From CBDHFN01 sp965262605 (GTDB taxonomy: Bacteria > Pseudomonadota > Alphaproteobacteria > JASGCL01), in assembly GCA_965262605.1 (NCBI GenBank), contig CBDHFN010000003.1, forward strand, positions 124,001-188,000: a stretch of DNA of 64,000 nt, read 5' to 3'. The position numbers were made by a program, and so were the translations under genes. Below the pieces are notes generated by a model, which saw nothing but the letters and a program-made list of their open reading frames with translations, ran no database searches and was not told where the DNA came from. Positions 15,499 to 23,922 of the stretch are shown in pieces. Each line of letters starts with the position of its first letter. Position 1 is the stretch's first letter.

Positions 15499-17379
15499 TT
15501 AATGAAAAAAATTGTAAATTTCTTGCGCGATGGCTTCGGAAATGCCATTAACTTTGATTAAATCTTGAATCCCAGCATCTTTCACCCCTTCCGCCGAACC
15601 AAAATGCAACATTAAAGCTTGTTTTTTCTTGGCGCCAATGCCTTTTATATCATTAATCGGGTTCGCGCTTATGGCTTTTGAACGCAATTTACGGTGGGCA
15701 CCGATGGCAAATCGGTGCGCCTCATCACGCAGTCGTTGAATGAAAAACTGCACGGGGTGATTTAACGGCAAGGCAATTTCCCGATAATCATAATTACCGA
15801 AGGCTGGAATATGAATAATCTCGCGCCCGGCATTTCTATCTTCGCCTTTGGCAATGCCGATGGGTAATATTTTTTCATATAAGCCGCATTCTTTAAGAAT
15901 CGTAATCGCTTGGGTTAATTGCCCCTTGCCGCCATCAATCATAATAACATCAGGGGTAAATCCGTGGGTTGTTTCTTCGCCTTCGCCTTCGTTAATTGCG
16001 CGGGTAAACCGCCGACGCAACATTTCGCGCATCATGGCAAAATCATCGGCGCCAGCTTTGGTTTTATCCCTTGTGAAATTAAATAAGCGATAGGCTTTTT
16101 TGTTTAAACCAGATTCATTAGCAACCACCATCGCGCCCACGGGTTTATCGCCTTGGTTATGGGAATTATCATAAATTTCAATGCGTTTAATCACGCGGGG
16201 GAAATTAAGTATTTCTTGTAATTCGGCGCATAATTTTTGATGAAATTCTTGATTCGCAATATGCTGGGTTAAGGCAATTTTCGCGTTTTCATTGCATTGC
16301 TTGATTAAAGCGACGCCCTCGCCGCGGCTTGGGTGGCGCAAGGTTATTTTTTTTTGCCATAATTGGCTTAAAGCACTGCTTACTAATTCGCCTTCGTGGC
16401 TTAATTGCCCCAATAAAATTAACGGCGGTGGTTCAATATCGCGGTAATATTGCATCAAAAAATTTTGCATGATAATTTCATTCGTATCATCATTATTATC
16501 AATGGAATTGGGTAATAATATTGCGCGATTACCAAAATTTTTACCGAATCGGTAATAAAATATTTGCAAGGAACTTACCGCGCCCAAGCGATGAAATCCA
16601 ATAATATCGGCATTATTAATGCCTTGTATTTCAAATGATTGATGATGTTGAATTTGGGTTAAGGCTTGAATTTGGTCGCGGTAAATCGCGGCTTTTTCAT
16701 AATTTTGGCTCATGGCGGCTTCTTGCATTTTTTCGGCAAGATTTTGTTGCAATTCTTGGGAATTGCCTTTGAGGAATTGTTCAGCCTGATGCACCGATTC
16801 GGCATATTCGCTTGGCGTGATTTTACCAACGCAAGGCGCAGAACAGCGTTTAATATGATATTGCAAACAAGGGCGGGTGCGGTTATTCAACACGGCATCG
16901 GTGCAATTTCTTAATTTAAAAAGCCGCTCTAATGTCTGCATGGTTGATGCCACCGCCAACCCCGAGGCAAATGGTCCAAAATATTGTCCCTTGATAGATT
17001 TTGCGCCGCGATGCTTGATAATTTGGGGAAATTCATGGTCTTTTATCAATAACATTGGGTATGATTTATCATCGCGCAACAAAATATTATATTTGGGTTT
17101 TAGCTGTTTAATTAAATTTGCTTCTAAAATTAACGCTTCAACTTCGGTTTGCGTGGTAATAAATTCCATGGTGCAAGTTTGCGCCACCATTCGTTGAATT
17201 CGCACCGATAATTGCATGGGTTTTGTGTATGAAATTACCCGTTTTTTCAGATTTTTTGCCTTGCCGACATATAAAACTTGCCCATTTTGCGCCACCATGC
17301 GGTAAACCCCCGCGTGTGAAGTTAAATTATCACAATAGGATTTAATAATATCGCAACCTTGGTTTATTATTTTGCTCAT
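15499..17379 (-). CDS. uvrC: Excinuclease ABC subunit C
   Basis: A 626-residue dual-incision endonuclease of nucleotide excision repair. It has an N-terminal GIY-YIG domain (G-V-Y at 24-26, Y-V-G-K at 37-40) for 3' incision, a cysteine-containing linker (R-P-C-L-Q-Y-H-I-K-R-C-S-A-P-C), a UvrB-binding UVR motif near 205-240, the RNase-H-like domain for 5' incision (I-E-I-Y-D-N-S-H and V-I-M-I-D-G-G-K-G-Q-L), and C-terminal helix-hairpin-helix motifs (I-K-G-I-G-A-K-K and V-N-G-I-S-E). It is the last gene of an rraA-like, yaaA, uvrC run, overlapping yaaA by 4 bases. Confidence 0.97.
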   Translation of the reverse strand: MSKIINQGCDIIKSYCDNLTSHAGVYRMVAQNGQVLYVGKAKNLKKRVISYTKPMQLSVRIQRMVAQTCTMEFITTQTEVEALILEANLIKQLKPKYNILLRDDKSYPMLLIKDHEFPQIIKHRGAKSIKGQYFGPFASGLAVASTMQTLERLFKLRNCTDAVLNNRTRPCLQYHIKRCSAPCVGKITPSEYAESVHQAEQFLKGNSQELQQNLAEKMQEAAMSQNYEKAAIYRDQIQALTQIQHHQSFEIQGINNADIIGFHRLGAVSSLQIFYYRFGKNFGNRAILLPNSIDNNDDTNEIIMQNFLMQYYRDIEPPPLILLGQLSHEGELVSSALSQLWQKKITLRHPSRGEGVALIKQCNENAKIALTQHIANQEFHQKLCAELQEILNFPRVIKRIEIYDNSHNQGDKPVGAMVVANESGLNKKAYRLFNFTRDKTKAGADDFAMMREMLRRRFTRAINEGEGEETTHGFTPDVIMIDGGKGQLTQAITILKECGLYEKILPIGIAKGEDRNAGREIIHIPAFGNYDYREIALPLNHPVQFFIQRLRDEAHRFAIGAHRKLRSKAISANPINDIKGIGAKKKQALMLHFGSAEGVKDAGIQDLIKVNGISEAIAQEIYNFFH

Positions 17380-18122
17380 ATTGGAGTATTTTTTACGAAT
17401 ATATATTTAGAATCTGTGCTTAATTCGGGGTTAAAATGATAATTATCAACGGATATTTTTTGGCAATCTTGAATATTTTTATATTGATTATGCAAAATTT
17501 CCCGCGCCAGCGCACCACGCAAGCGTTTAATAAACATGCCCGGTGCCGTGAAATTTTTACCATCATAATTTTTAAAATCACAATCAAGCCATTGAAATTG
17601 CGATTTATCAACCACGCCAGAATATTCTTGCGATGCGCAATTAACAATGATTTTATGCCCATGTTGTTTAAGATATTGGGATATTTTATCGCCCCAAAAT
17701 TCGTAAAGATTTTTAAAATTTCGCGCCGATAAAGCGCAACCCATCTCTAATCGGTAGGGTTGAATCGCGTCAAATGGGCGCAAAATACCATAAAATCCGC
17801 TTAAAATACCCAAATTATTTTGCGCGTATTGCTTCGTTGCATCATGCCAATGATGCGCTTGTAAGCCCAAAAAAGTATCGCCATTAAATAAATGCACCGC
17901 CGCATAAACTAAGTCGGGTTTTTGCGCAAAATCTTGAAATCTTTGCCAATTTAGTTCGGCTAATTTTGGCGATAAATCCATTAATTTGGCAATTTCTTGG
18001 GCGGATTTTTGTTTTAAAATTTGGGCTAATTGCCAATTTTCTGATAAAAAATTTGGTGGCGTTAAAGCTTCATATTGCTTATTTTCAGCCATTTTTTTTG
18101 CGGGTGAGACTAAAATAAACAT
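17376..18122 (-). CDS. yaaA: YaaA family peroxide-stress protein (DUF328)
   Basis: A 248-residue cytosolic protein beginning M-F-I-L-V-S-P-A-K-K-M, the diagnostic YaaA start. Further conserved segments are L-F-N-G-D-T-F-L-G-L-Q, G-I-L-S-G-F-Y-G-I-L-R-P-F-D-A-I-Q-P-Y-R-L-E-M-G and N-C-A-S-Q-E-Y-S. E. coli YaaA lowers free iron and protects DNA during hydrogen peroxide stress. Its coupling to uvrC by a 4-base overlap fits a DNA-damage role (inference). The rraA-like gene ends two bases upstream. Confidence 0.93.
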   Translation of the reverse strand: MFILVSPAKKMAENKQYEALTPPNFLSENWQLAQILKQKSAQEIAKLMDLSPKLAELNWQRFQDFAQKPDLVYAAVHLFNGDTFLGLQAHHWHDATKQYAQNNLGILSGFYGILRPFDAIQPYRLEMGCALSARNFKNLYEFWGDKISQYLKQHGHKIIVNCASQEYSGVVDKSQFQWLDCDFKNYDGKNFTAPGMFIKRLRGALAREILHNQYKNIQDCQKISVDNYHFNPELSTDSKYIFVKNTPI

Positions 18123-18124
18123 TG

Positions 18125-18826
18125 TTATTGCTTGTTTTTAACAAATTCATTATAACGCAATTTAGTCGCGTCATTCATCGGGTATAAGCCCGGCAAAGCC
18201 ACGCCATTTTGCACTTCGTTCAGAATCCATGCCTCTTGATTTTCTTGTTCTAAGGCTAAATCCGCAATTTCATCGGCGATTTCTTGGGGGATAACTATCA
18301 CGCCGTCTCGGTCGGCAATTAAATAATCATTGGGAAAAATCGCCGCACCACCCACGCCGATGGGTTCTTGCCAACCGACAAAAGTCAACCCCGCCACAGA
18401 CGATGGTGCCACGGTGCCATTTGCCCAAATCGGCAATTTTGTTTGTTCAATACCTTCAATATCGCGCACCATGCCATCGGTAATAAAAGCTTGCACACCG
18501 CGCATTTTCATTCTGGAACATAAAATATCGCCCAAGCAACCGCTGTTTTGCACGCCATTTGTGCCCGCAATGGCGATAACTTCGCCCTCCATGGCTTCAA
18601 TCGCGGCGCGCGTGGAAATGGGATTGCCCCATGATGCGGGCGTGGCTTTATCCTCACGCATGGGAATAAATCTCAGCGTAAAGGCGCGTCCCACAATGCG
18701 CCCATAATTATTATTAAGCGGCATGGCACGGTCAATATAACAACTGCGCAAGCCCTTTTTAAGCAAGATTGTGCTATAAGTTGCGGTGCTTGCACGACGA
18801 AGGCGGGTTAATAAATCTTTGGTCAT
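18125..18826 (-). CDS. RraA-like / HMG-CHA aldolase family protein
   Basis: A 233-residue member of the RraA superfamily. It keeps the complete aldolase metal and substrate signature, Gly99-Asp100, twenty residues, then Arg121-Asp122 (G-D...T-D-G-M-V-R-D). This marks class II 4-hydroxy-4-methyl-2-oxoglutarate/4-carboxy-4-hydroxy-2-oxoadipate aldolases and oxaloacetate decarboxylases rather than the RNase E inhibitor proper. Which activity it has cannot be told. AAGGAT lies before the ATG. It is the first gene of a tight operon with yaaA and uvrC. Confidence 0.82.
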   Translation of the reverse strand: MTKDLLTRLRRASTATYSTILLKKGLRSCYIDRAMPLNNNYGRIVGRAFTLRFIPMREDKATPASWGNPISTRAAIEAMEGEVIAIAGTNGVQNSGCLGDILCSRMKMRGVQAFITDGMVRDIEGIEQTKLPIWANGTVAPSSVAGLTFVGWQEPIGVGGAAIFPNDYLIADRDGVIVIPQEIADEIADLALEQENQEAWILNEVQNGVALPGLYPMNDATKLRYNEFVKNKQ

Positions 18827-18901
18827 TTTTATCCTTATTGCTAAAATTATATACTTTTAATGAATTTTAGTCAATAAATTTAAGTATCGCATTGACAATA
18901 A

Positions 18902-19525
18902 TTATCGGGTAATTGGTGGGGTATATTCTAGTGGACGGGTAATATGTTTATTGTTAAAATTTATTTTTTCGGGCAGTAAATTTCTTTTTAAATGTTTTAT
19001 TTTTATTGTTTGTTGTTGATTACAATTTTTTGCTAAACCATTGCAATATTTTGCTTGCCCCGGTGGAATGATTAATTTGACATTTTTACCAAGCTTAATA
19101 ATTGATTGAACTGCTGGAATTAAATCAGTATCAGAAGTTATTAATAAAGCGCAATCATATAAATCGTTATAAGCATCTTGCACCATATTTAATGCAATTT
19201 TAATATCAGTTTCTTTTTCTTCGTGTTTCGTAAAATTTTGCTTACATTTATCGCACCAAACTTGTTTATTTTTAAAATTTGACATTATGGCATCTACACC
19301 CATTGCCTGTATAGATTCAACATAAATTTCATGCCTAATTTTAGATGCAGGTTTCCAATAAGGGTAAGCAGAAAAAAATTTTACGCCCATTAATTGATGA
19401 TTTGCCCCTATCAAAGATTTGGATAATTTATAAATATCCAGCCATTTCAAATGATTATTTGCATAACCTAATCTTGCAATGCTATGGTATAAATTAAAGC
19501 CATCAACATAACTATAATAGCGCAT
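18902..19525 (-). CDS. NYN domain (LabA/DUF88) putative ribonuclease
   Basis: A 207-residue PIN-like protein. Acidic active-site candidates are Asp8 in V-D-G-F-N-L-Y, Asp107 in E-T-D-I-K-I-A-L-N-M, and Asp132 and Asp134 in I-T-S-D-T-D-L-I-P-A-V. That is the NYN metal-dependent nuclease set. A small insert holds C-D-K-C (91-94) that could be a zinc knuckle or half-site. NYN proteins act on RNA, or serve in conflict systems and envelope regulation; the target here is unknown. It stands alone, with a G-C-rich hairpin (19547-19568) about 22 bases before its ATG and an AGGGGAA ribosome binding site. Confidence 0.85.
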   Translation of the reverse strand: MRYYSYVDGFNLYHSIARLGYANNHLKWLDIYKLSKSLIGANHQLMGVKFFSAYPYWKPASKIRHEIYVESIQAMGVDAIMSNFKNKQVWCDKCKQNFTKHEEKETDIKIALNMVQDAYNDLYDCALLITSDTDLIPAVQSIIKLGKNVKLIIPPGQAKYCNGLAKNCNQQQTIKIKHLKRNLLPEKINFNNKHITRPLEYTPPITR

Positions 19526-19546
19526 AAATTCCCCTATAAATTTAGA

Positions 19547-19568
19547 AAGGGCGGTAAAAACCGCCCTT
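19547..19568 (-). promoter_or_regulatory. Strong hairpin in the NYN gene leader
   Basis: AAGGGCGGT-loop of 4-ACCGCCCTT is a perfect 9-bp stem, G-C-rich in an AT-rich spacer, ending 21 bases before the NYN start codon. It could stabilise the leader, act as an attenuator, or be a target of the NYN nuclease itself. No U-tract long enough for a standard terminator follows on either strand. Confidence 0.7.
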
Positions 19569-19675
19569 CCGCTGTCTAAAATAGCGAACTAAATTGACAG
19601 GATGCTTAATATAAATATAGCATAATTTATACCAAAATCAAGAAAAAAATTAAATTTTTGCAACCAAAATAAATT

Positions 19676-19749
19676 TATACTCTGATTCCCCAATAGTGTT
19701 AAAAATTATCGTCATCTGCGCCAATAAAAATACAGAATTTAAGGGGGAA
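19676..19749 (+). repeat. Dispersed repeat C, copy 1
   Basis: It contains TATAC-TCTGATTCCCCAATA followed by GTGTTAAAAATTATCGTC, and ends with AAGGGGGAAT. It matches copies at 26692-26766 (same start and same AAGGGGGA end) and 45766-45827. It lies in the spacer between the NYN gene and the 199-residue gene. Confidence 0.65.
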
Positions 19750-19760
19750 TTTAGCATATT

Positions 19761-20360
19761 TTAATCAACCCAATATCCCTTGCGGTGATAGGATGGGCTT
19801 GGAATATAGCGCAATCCTAAATGGCTATAATCCTCGTCTTGCCATTTTGGGTATAGGATATTATTGCCATAGTCAAAATTCGTGTTGCGCCGAAAATGGA
19901 CTTCAATAACTTTACCGCCGATATATTCAATATTTATCGTTTTATACCGATTTTGGCAATCGTGGAATATGGCGGGCATGGGAATTATATCATCGGTTTT
20001 AAACCATTTATTAAATTTCCATAAAGGGTCGCCTTGATTTCTTGTGCCTTCAACGCATAAAATTTGTTTGCCATTTTCATAATCAATGCTTAAATGCCGT
20101 CCTTGAAAAATTTCGCACCAAAAATAGCCATTGGGTATATGGTCTGTATTATCGCGTAATTCCACAAATTCTGCGCCGCGCCCCATGCCCGGAATATTTA
20201 CACAGGGTCTGATAATATATTTGCCGATTTTATCCACGAATTTTCCAGCAGGTCCGCAATTATAATGCATTTTACGCGCCACGATTAATTTATCAAAAAC
20301 CCATAAATCCCTCTCATCGGCATTTGCCCATGCGATTGCTTCAATATCTGTGTCTTTCAT
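19761..20360 (-). CDS. Phage-type conserved protein (199 aa), function unknown
   Basis: A 199-residue soluble protein with many conserved-looking aromatic and glycine motifs: N-C-G-P-A-G (34-39), Y-I-I-R-P-C-V-N-I-P-G-M-G-R-G-A, G-Y-F-W-C-E-I-F-Q-G-R-H-L-S-I-D-Y, W-K-F-N-K-W, and I-E-V-H-F-R-R-N-T-N. From memory, proteins with the I-R-P-C-V-N...G-M-G-R-G-A and E-V-H-x-R-R-N pattern recur in marine tailed phages and have an ATP-grasp-like look; no search was run. It is not next to any other phage gene here. An uninterrupted run of eight G residues forms its ribosome binding site region (20369-20376). Confidence 0.6.
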   Translation of the reverse strand: MKDTDIEAIAWANADERDLWVFDKLIVARKMHYNCGPAGKFVDKIGKYIIRPCVNIPGMGRGAEFVELRDNTDHIPNGYFWCEIFQGRHLSIDYENGKQILCVEGTRNQGDPLWKFNKWFKTDDIIPMPAIFHDCQNRYKTINIEYIGGKVIEVHFRRNTNFDYGNNILYPKWQDEDYSHLGLRYIPSPSYHRKGYWVD

Positions 20361-20388
20361 TGTATCTTCCCCCCCCTATTTAAAAAAA

Positions 20389-21867
20389 TCACTTATTTTT
20401 AGGCATTACCGCCATTTTATCGGCAATATCGCGAATTATTTTGATGCCATCAACAATATTATCTTCGTGAATACATGAAAATCCAAGGCGAAAAAATCGT
20501 TCGCCTTGGTTAGATTCATAAAAAAATGCTTTGCCATGTTCAATGACTACGCCATTTTTTAATAATTCCGAAGAAAATTCCACCGAAGATAAAATATTTT
20601 CTGGAATTTCAACCCAAAAACTTGTGCCCCCAAACGAAGGCGTAATGGTGAAATTCGGCAAATATTGCGCCATGGCAGATTTAAGAATAAACCAGCGGTT
20701 TTGATAGATTTTTTTTAAACGATTAAGCCATAATTCGTGATAGCCTAAGGATAAAAATAACCCCGCCGAGCGTTGATTATTAAGCGGTGGGTGGCGCAAA
20801 ACCAAACGGCGCAATGATCTTAATTCTTGAATTACCGTCGGGTGCGCCACAATAAATCCTAATCGCAACCCGGGGAAAAGATTTTTGGAAAAACTGCCGA
20901 CATAAAATACTCGTCCATTTTTATCCAGCGATTTCAAGGCGGGGGTTGGGCTGTCGGTATAGTTAAATTCTGTTTCGTAATCATCTTCAATGATAATAAA
21001 ATTTTCATTATGGGCTTTTTCTAATAATTTACGCCGTTCAATAATTGGCATGGTAATGGTGGTTGGTGCTTGATGCGAAGGGGTGACTATCACAATATTG
21101 GGTTTGTGAATTGCTTCAACAATAATGCCATGCTGATTAATGCTGATGGGTATAATATTATCGGAATAAAATCCCATAATTGCGCGAATTTCTGGATAAC
21201 ATGGGTCTTCAAGCGCGACTTTTGTTTCTTTGCCCACAAATAATCTTGCCAATAAATATAAAGCATTTTGCGCGCCCATGGTAATTATAATGGAATCAGT
21301 GGCGACATTAATACCGCGTTTGGGTAAAACCCTGCGGGCGATATTTTCCAGCAATAATCCATCATCTTCTTCGTAAAAATCGGGGGTAAAATGTGGCATG
21401 CCTTGTTTTAACCCTGCTAATCTTACGCATTCGCGCCATTCATTAATGGGAAAATGCGTATAATCTATTTGCCCATATACAAATGGATAAGGATATTCTT
21501 GCCAATTTTTTGGGCGTAAAACCACGGGGGTGGCGCTGGGGTTGACTTGGAATAATTGCTTGTAATTAATTTGCGATTCCGAATTAACTTGGTGGCGCGG
21601 GGCATATTGGCTTAAATCAAGATTTTTATGCACAAAAAATCCCGAACGATGCCGTGATTCTAAAAAACCTTCGGCAACTAATTGCGTGTAAGCATCAGCA
21701 ATGGTATTGCGGGAAATTTTCAAATCTTGGGCTAATTGCCGCGAAGATGGGATCATTTCCCCGGGTTTTAAATGCCCATCAAAAATTGCCTGCATCAACA
21801 TAGAGCGAATTTGTGCCTGCTTGGATAAGGGGCTATTATGAGGTAAGGTGAATAAAGTTTCGCGCAT
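20389..21867 (-). CDS. MocR/PdxR family regulator (GntR HTH fused to aminotransferase domain)
   Basis: A 492-residue fusion. A GntR-type winged helix spans residues 10-85 (I-P-S-S-R-Q-L-A-Q-D-L-K-I-S-R-N-T-I), and a fold-type I aminotransferase-like effector domain spans about 125-485. PLP-binding features are V-T-P-S-H-Q (261-266), E-D-D-Y-E (294-298) and the Schiff-base lysine Lys328 in S-F-S-K-N-L-F-P-G-L-R. Members regulate PLP synthesis, GABA, taurine or transport genes; the target here is unknown and no pdx gene is adjacent. A TATAAT hexamer ends 11 bases before the ATG, implying a very short leader and no ribosome binding site. Confidence 0.92.
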   Translation of the reverse strand: MRETLFTLPHNSPLSKQAQIRSMLMQAIFDGHLKPGEMIPSSRQLAQDLKISRNTIADAYTQLVAEGFLESRHRSGFFVHKNLDLSQYAPRHQVNSESQINYKQLFQVNPSATPVVLRPKNWQEYPYPFVYGQIDYTHFPINEWRECVRLAGLKQGMPHFTPDFYEEDDGLLLENIARRVLPKRGINVATDSIIITMGAQNALYLLARLFVGKETKVALEDPCYPEIRAIMGFYSDNIIPISINQHGIIVEAIHKPNIVIVTPSHQAPTTITMPIIERRKLLEKAHNENFIIIEDDYETEFNYTDSPTPALKSLDKNGRVFYVGSFSKNLFPGLRLGFIVAHPTVIQELRSLRRLVLRHPPLNNQRSAGLFLSLGYHELWLNRLKKIYQNRWFILKSAMAQYLPNFTITPSFGGTSFWVEIPENILSSVEFSSELLKNGVVIEHGKAFFYESNQGERFFRLGFSCIHEDNIVDGIKIIRDIADKMAVMPKNK

Positions 21868-21968
21868 TTTCAGTATTTATTATATTTATCTGTTTACCAT
21901 GAAATTGCAAGAATTATTATAAAGAACATTCTCCATTTTTTTATATACTAATTCGGGGGGGGTGCCTC

Positions 21969-21985
21969 ATCACGAAAATATTAAA
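21969..21985 (+). repeat. Dispersed repeat D, copy 2
   Basis: Identical to 6439-6455 and followed by GTGCAAGCGC (21991-22000), an A-like core. A run of eight G residues lies just before it (21955-21962). The rest of the 172-base spacer between mocR and the GNAT gene shows nothing further. Confidence 0.55.
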
Positions 21986-22039
21986 AGATGGTGCAAGCGC
22001 AAATAATTAGCGAATATAGTCAACCAAACACGCGAATCA

Positions 22040-22603
22040 CTAACTCTGATGATAATAATGGGGTGGCAGGGCTTGATTTTTAGGGAATAATAAGCCATCA
22101 CGGGGGTCTTGAATCGTCCGTTCTTCGCAATAATTAAGGGTAAATCCGGCGCGAAGATAATTTTTTAATGCGTTGGGATGATCCAATAAGCAAGTATTTA
22201 CCGAGATATGTCGGGGATTTTCCTGCCAAGCTGCAAATAAAACTTGCGTTAAAAACCCAAAACCTAAACCAAGCCTTGCGGCTTGGGGCAATAAGCCAAA
22301 ATAGGCTAAATCACAAATCGGCATAAGAGTCATATCAAGTTCGGCAAAACCCAATATTTCATTATTTTTATATAAGCCATAATAATATTTATCATGATTT
22401 ATATATTGCGCCAATTGAGCGTCGCGCCATAATTTTTTTTCCCACCATAAATATTGGTTGCCGATTTTATCATAAAAATCGCGCCATTCTTGCACCGATG
22501 GCTTGGGCATGGCGCGCATTTCATAACCATCAGGCAGAGGCACAAACACGCCTTTTTTTATCATTTTTAAATGTATAATATCCGCCCGTAAGATTTTATT
22601 CAT
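22040..22603 (-). CDS. GNAT family N-acetyltransferase
   Basis: A 187-residue acetyl-CoA-dependent acyltransferase. The core runs from about residue 70: Y-Y-Y-G-L-Y-K-N-N-E-I-L-G-F-A-E (beta2-beta4), Y-F-G-L-L-P (beta4), then A-R-L-G-L-G-F-G in the pyrophosphate-binding motif A position. L-D-H-P-N-A-L-K-N-Y-L-R-A-G-F is the C-terminal motif B. The substrate is unknown. AAGGAT lies before the ATG at 22603; a second in-frame Met is at residue 14. It ends the proC, TPR-glycosyltransferase, ntrX-like, GNAT run, four bases after the regulator's stop. Confidence 0.87.
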   Translation of the reverse strand: MNKILRADIIHLKMIKKGVFVPLPDGYEMRAMPKPSVQEWRDFYDKIGNQYLWWEKKLWRDAQLAQYINHDKYYYGLYKNNEILGFAELDMTLMPICDLAYFGLLPQAARLGLGFGFLTQVLFAAWQENPRHISVNTCLLDHPNALKNYLRAGFTLNYCEERTIQDPRDGLLFPKNQALPPHYYHQS

Positions 22604-22607
22604 GCGA

Positions 22608-23921
22608 TTATCCTTGATATTCCTTGATTTTGCGGTGCAAAGTTGCTCTGTCTAAATTTAGGGCATCGGCGGCTTTGGAGATATTGCCTTGATGAATATT
22701 AATAATATATTTAATATAGCGCGAATCAAATTCTTCTTTGGCTTGTTTATAATTCATATTTAACGCCCAAATGGGTAAATAATCTTGGGTTTGCATATTA
22801 TTTTTAATATCTTCAAGCGTAATATTTTCTTGCCCAATATTAGCTAGGATTAATCGTTCTAAGAAATTGGATAATTCAGAAAAATTGCCTTTCCATGGGT
22901 AAGCGCGTAAATATTCCAAAGCATCATTATCAAGATTAATGGAGCGTAAGCCATGGGCGGCGCAGTATTTTTCAATTTCAAATTTGGTAATAAATTCGCA
23001 ATCATTAATTCGTTCCCATAAATCCGGGGCATGAATTTTGTGAGACGCAATGCGCGTGATAAAATCAGCATCGCAATAATTTAAAATATCATCATTATCG
23101 GGGTAAGACGCCGTGGCGATTAACCTGACATCAACGCTTATATATTGTTCGCTGTCCGTGCGGTAAAATTTACCGCTTTGCATAAATTCATTCAATAATT
23201 GTTGCTGTTTAAGGGGTAATAATGGAATTTCTTGGCAAAGTAAAGTGCCACCATGGGCGCGTTCCAAAAGCCCAATATCTTGATGATTGCCAAAAATTGC
23301 CGCAACATGTTGGGGGTTGGCGCAATGTAAAGTTATAAAAGCCGCGTCTTTACGCGCCGATAATTCGTGAATTCGTCTGACAACTAATTCTTGCCTTGAA
23401 CCATGTTTGCCATGAATTAAGATTCGGGAATTTAATTGCGCGGACTTGAATATTTGGTCATTTAATTGCCGAATTGCCAATGATTCGCCTTGAAAAAAAA
23501 CCTCATTATCAATTTTATTACGCAATAATTCAATATGTTCTTGGTTTAATTTTGCTTCATTTAAGGCTTTTTTCACCATATTAATTAAGCCATCAGCATG
23601 AAATGGTTTGGTTAAAAATCCATATGCCCCCATTTTAGTCGCATTGACTGCCATGTCAATCGTGCCATGCCCACTCATCATCAAAATCGGAATTTGCGGT
23701 TTTTGTTTTTTGATAATTTGCAATAATTGCAACCCGTCCATTTGCGATTCTTTAAGCCAAATATCCAAAATAATTAGTTGCGGGTAATGTTTTTGTAATA
23801 AATATTGTGCCTCGGCGGTGCTGCTGGCGACGGCGGTTTTAAAACCCTCGTCTTGTAAAATGCCTGCGACTAAGTCGCGTATATCGGCTTCGTCATCAAT
23901 GATTAATATATCAACTATCAT
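22608..23921 (-). CDS. NtrX-like response regulator with degenerate AAA+ domain
   Basis: A 437-residue protein in three parts: receiver (1-120; acidic pocket Asp9/Asp10, phosphoacceptor Asp53, Lys105), a sigma54-activator-like AAA+ domain (about 140-370), and a C-terminal Fis-type HTH (I-S-K-A-A-D-A-L-N-L-D-R-A-T-L-H-R-K). The receiver looks functional, but the ATPase looks dead. Walker A, normally GESGTGKE, reads GKHGSRQE (171-178), so the catalytic Lys is Gln177. The GAFTGA sigma54 loop is deleted, and Walker B G-T-L-F-L-D-E-I reads G-T-L-L-C-Q-E-I. It should therefore act as a plain DNA-binding regulator. No sensor kinase is adjacent. Confidence 0.88.
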   Translation of the reverse strand: MIVDILIIDDEADIRDLVAGILQDEGFKTAVASSTAEAQYLLQKHYPQLIILDIWLKESQMDGLQLLQIIKKQKPQIPILMMSGHGTIDMAVNATKMGAYGFLTKPFHADGLINMVKKALNEAKLNQEHIELLRNKIDNEVFFQGESLAIRQLNDQIFKSAQLNSRILIHGKHGSRQELVVRRIHELSARKDAAFITLHCANPQHVAAIFGNHQDIGLLERAHGGTLLCQEIPLLPLKQQQLLNEFMQSGKFYRTDSEQYISVDVRLIATASYPDNDDILNYCDADFITRIASHKIHAPDLWERINDCEFITKFEIEKYCAAHGLRSINLDNDALEYLRAYPWKGNFSELSNFLERLILANIGQENITLEDIKNNMQTQDYLPIWALNMNYKQAKEEFDSRYIKYIINIHQGNISKAADALNLDRATLHRKIKEYQG

Positions 23922-23922
23922 C

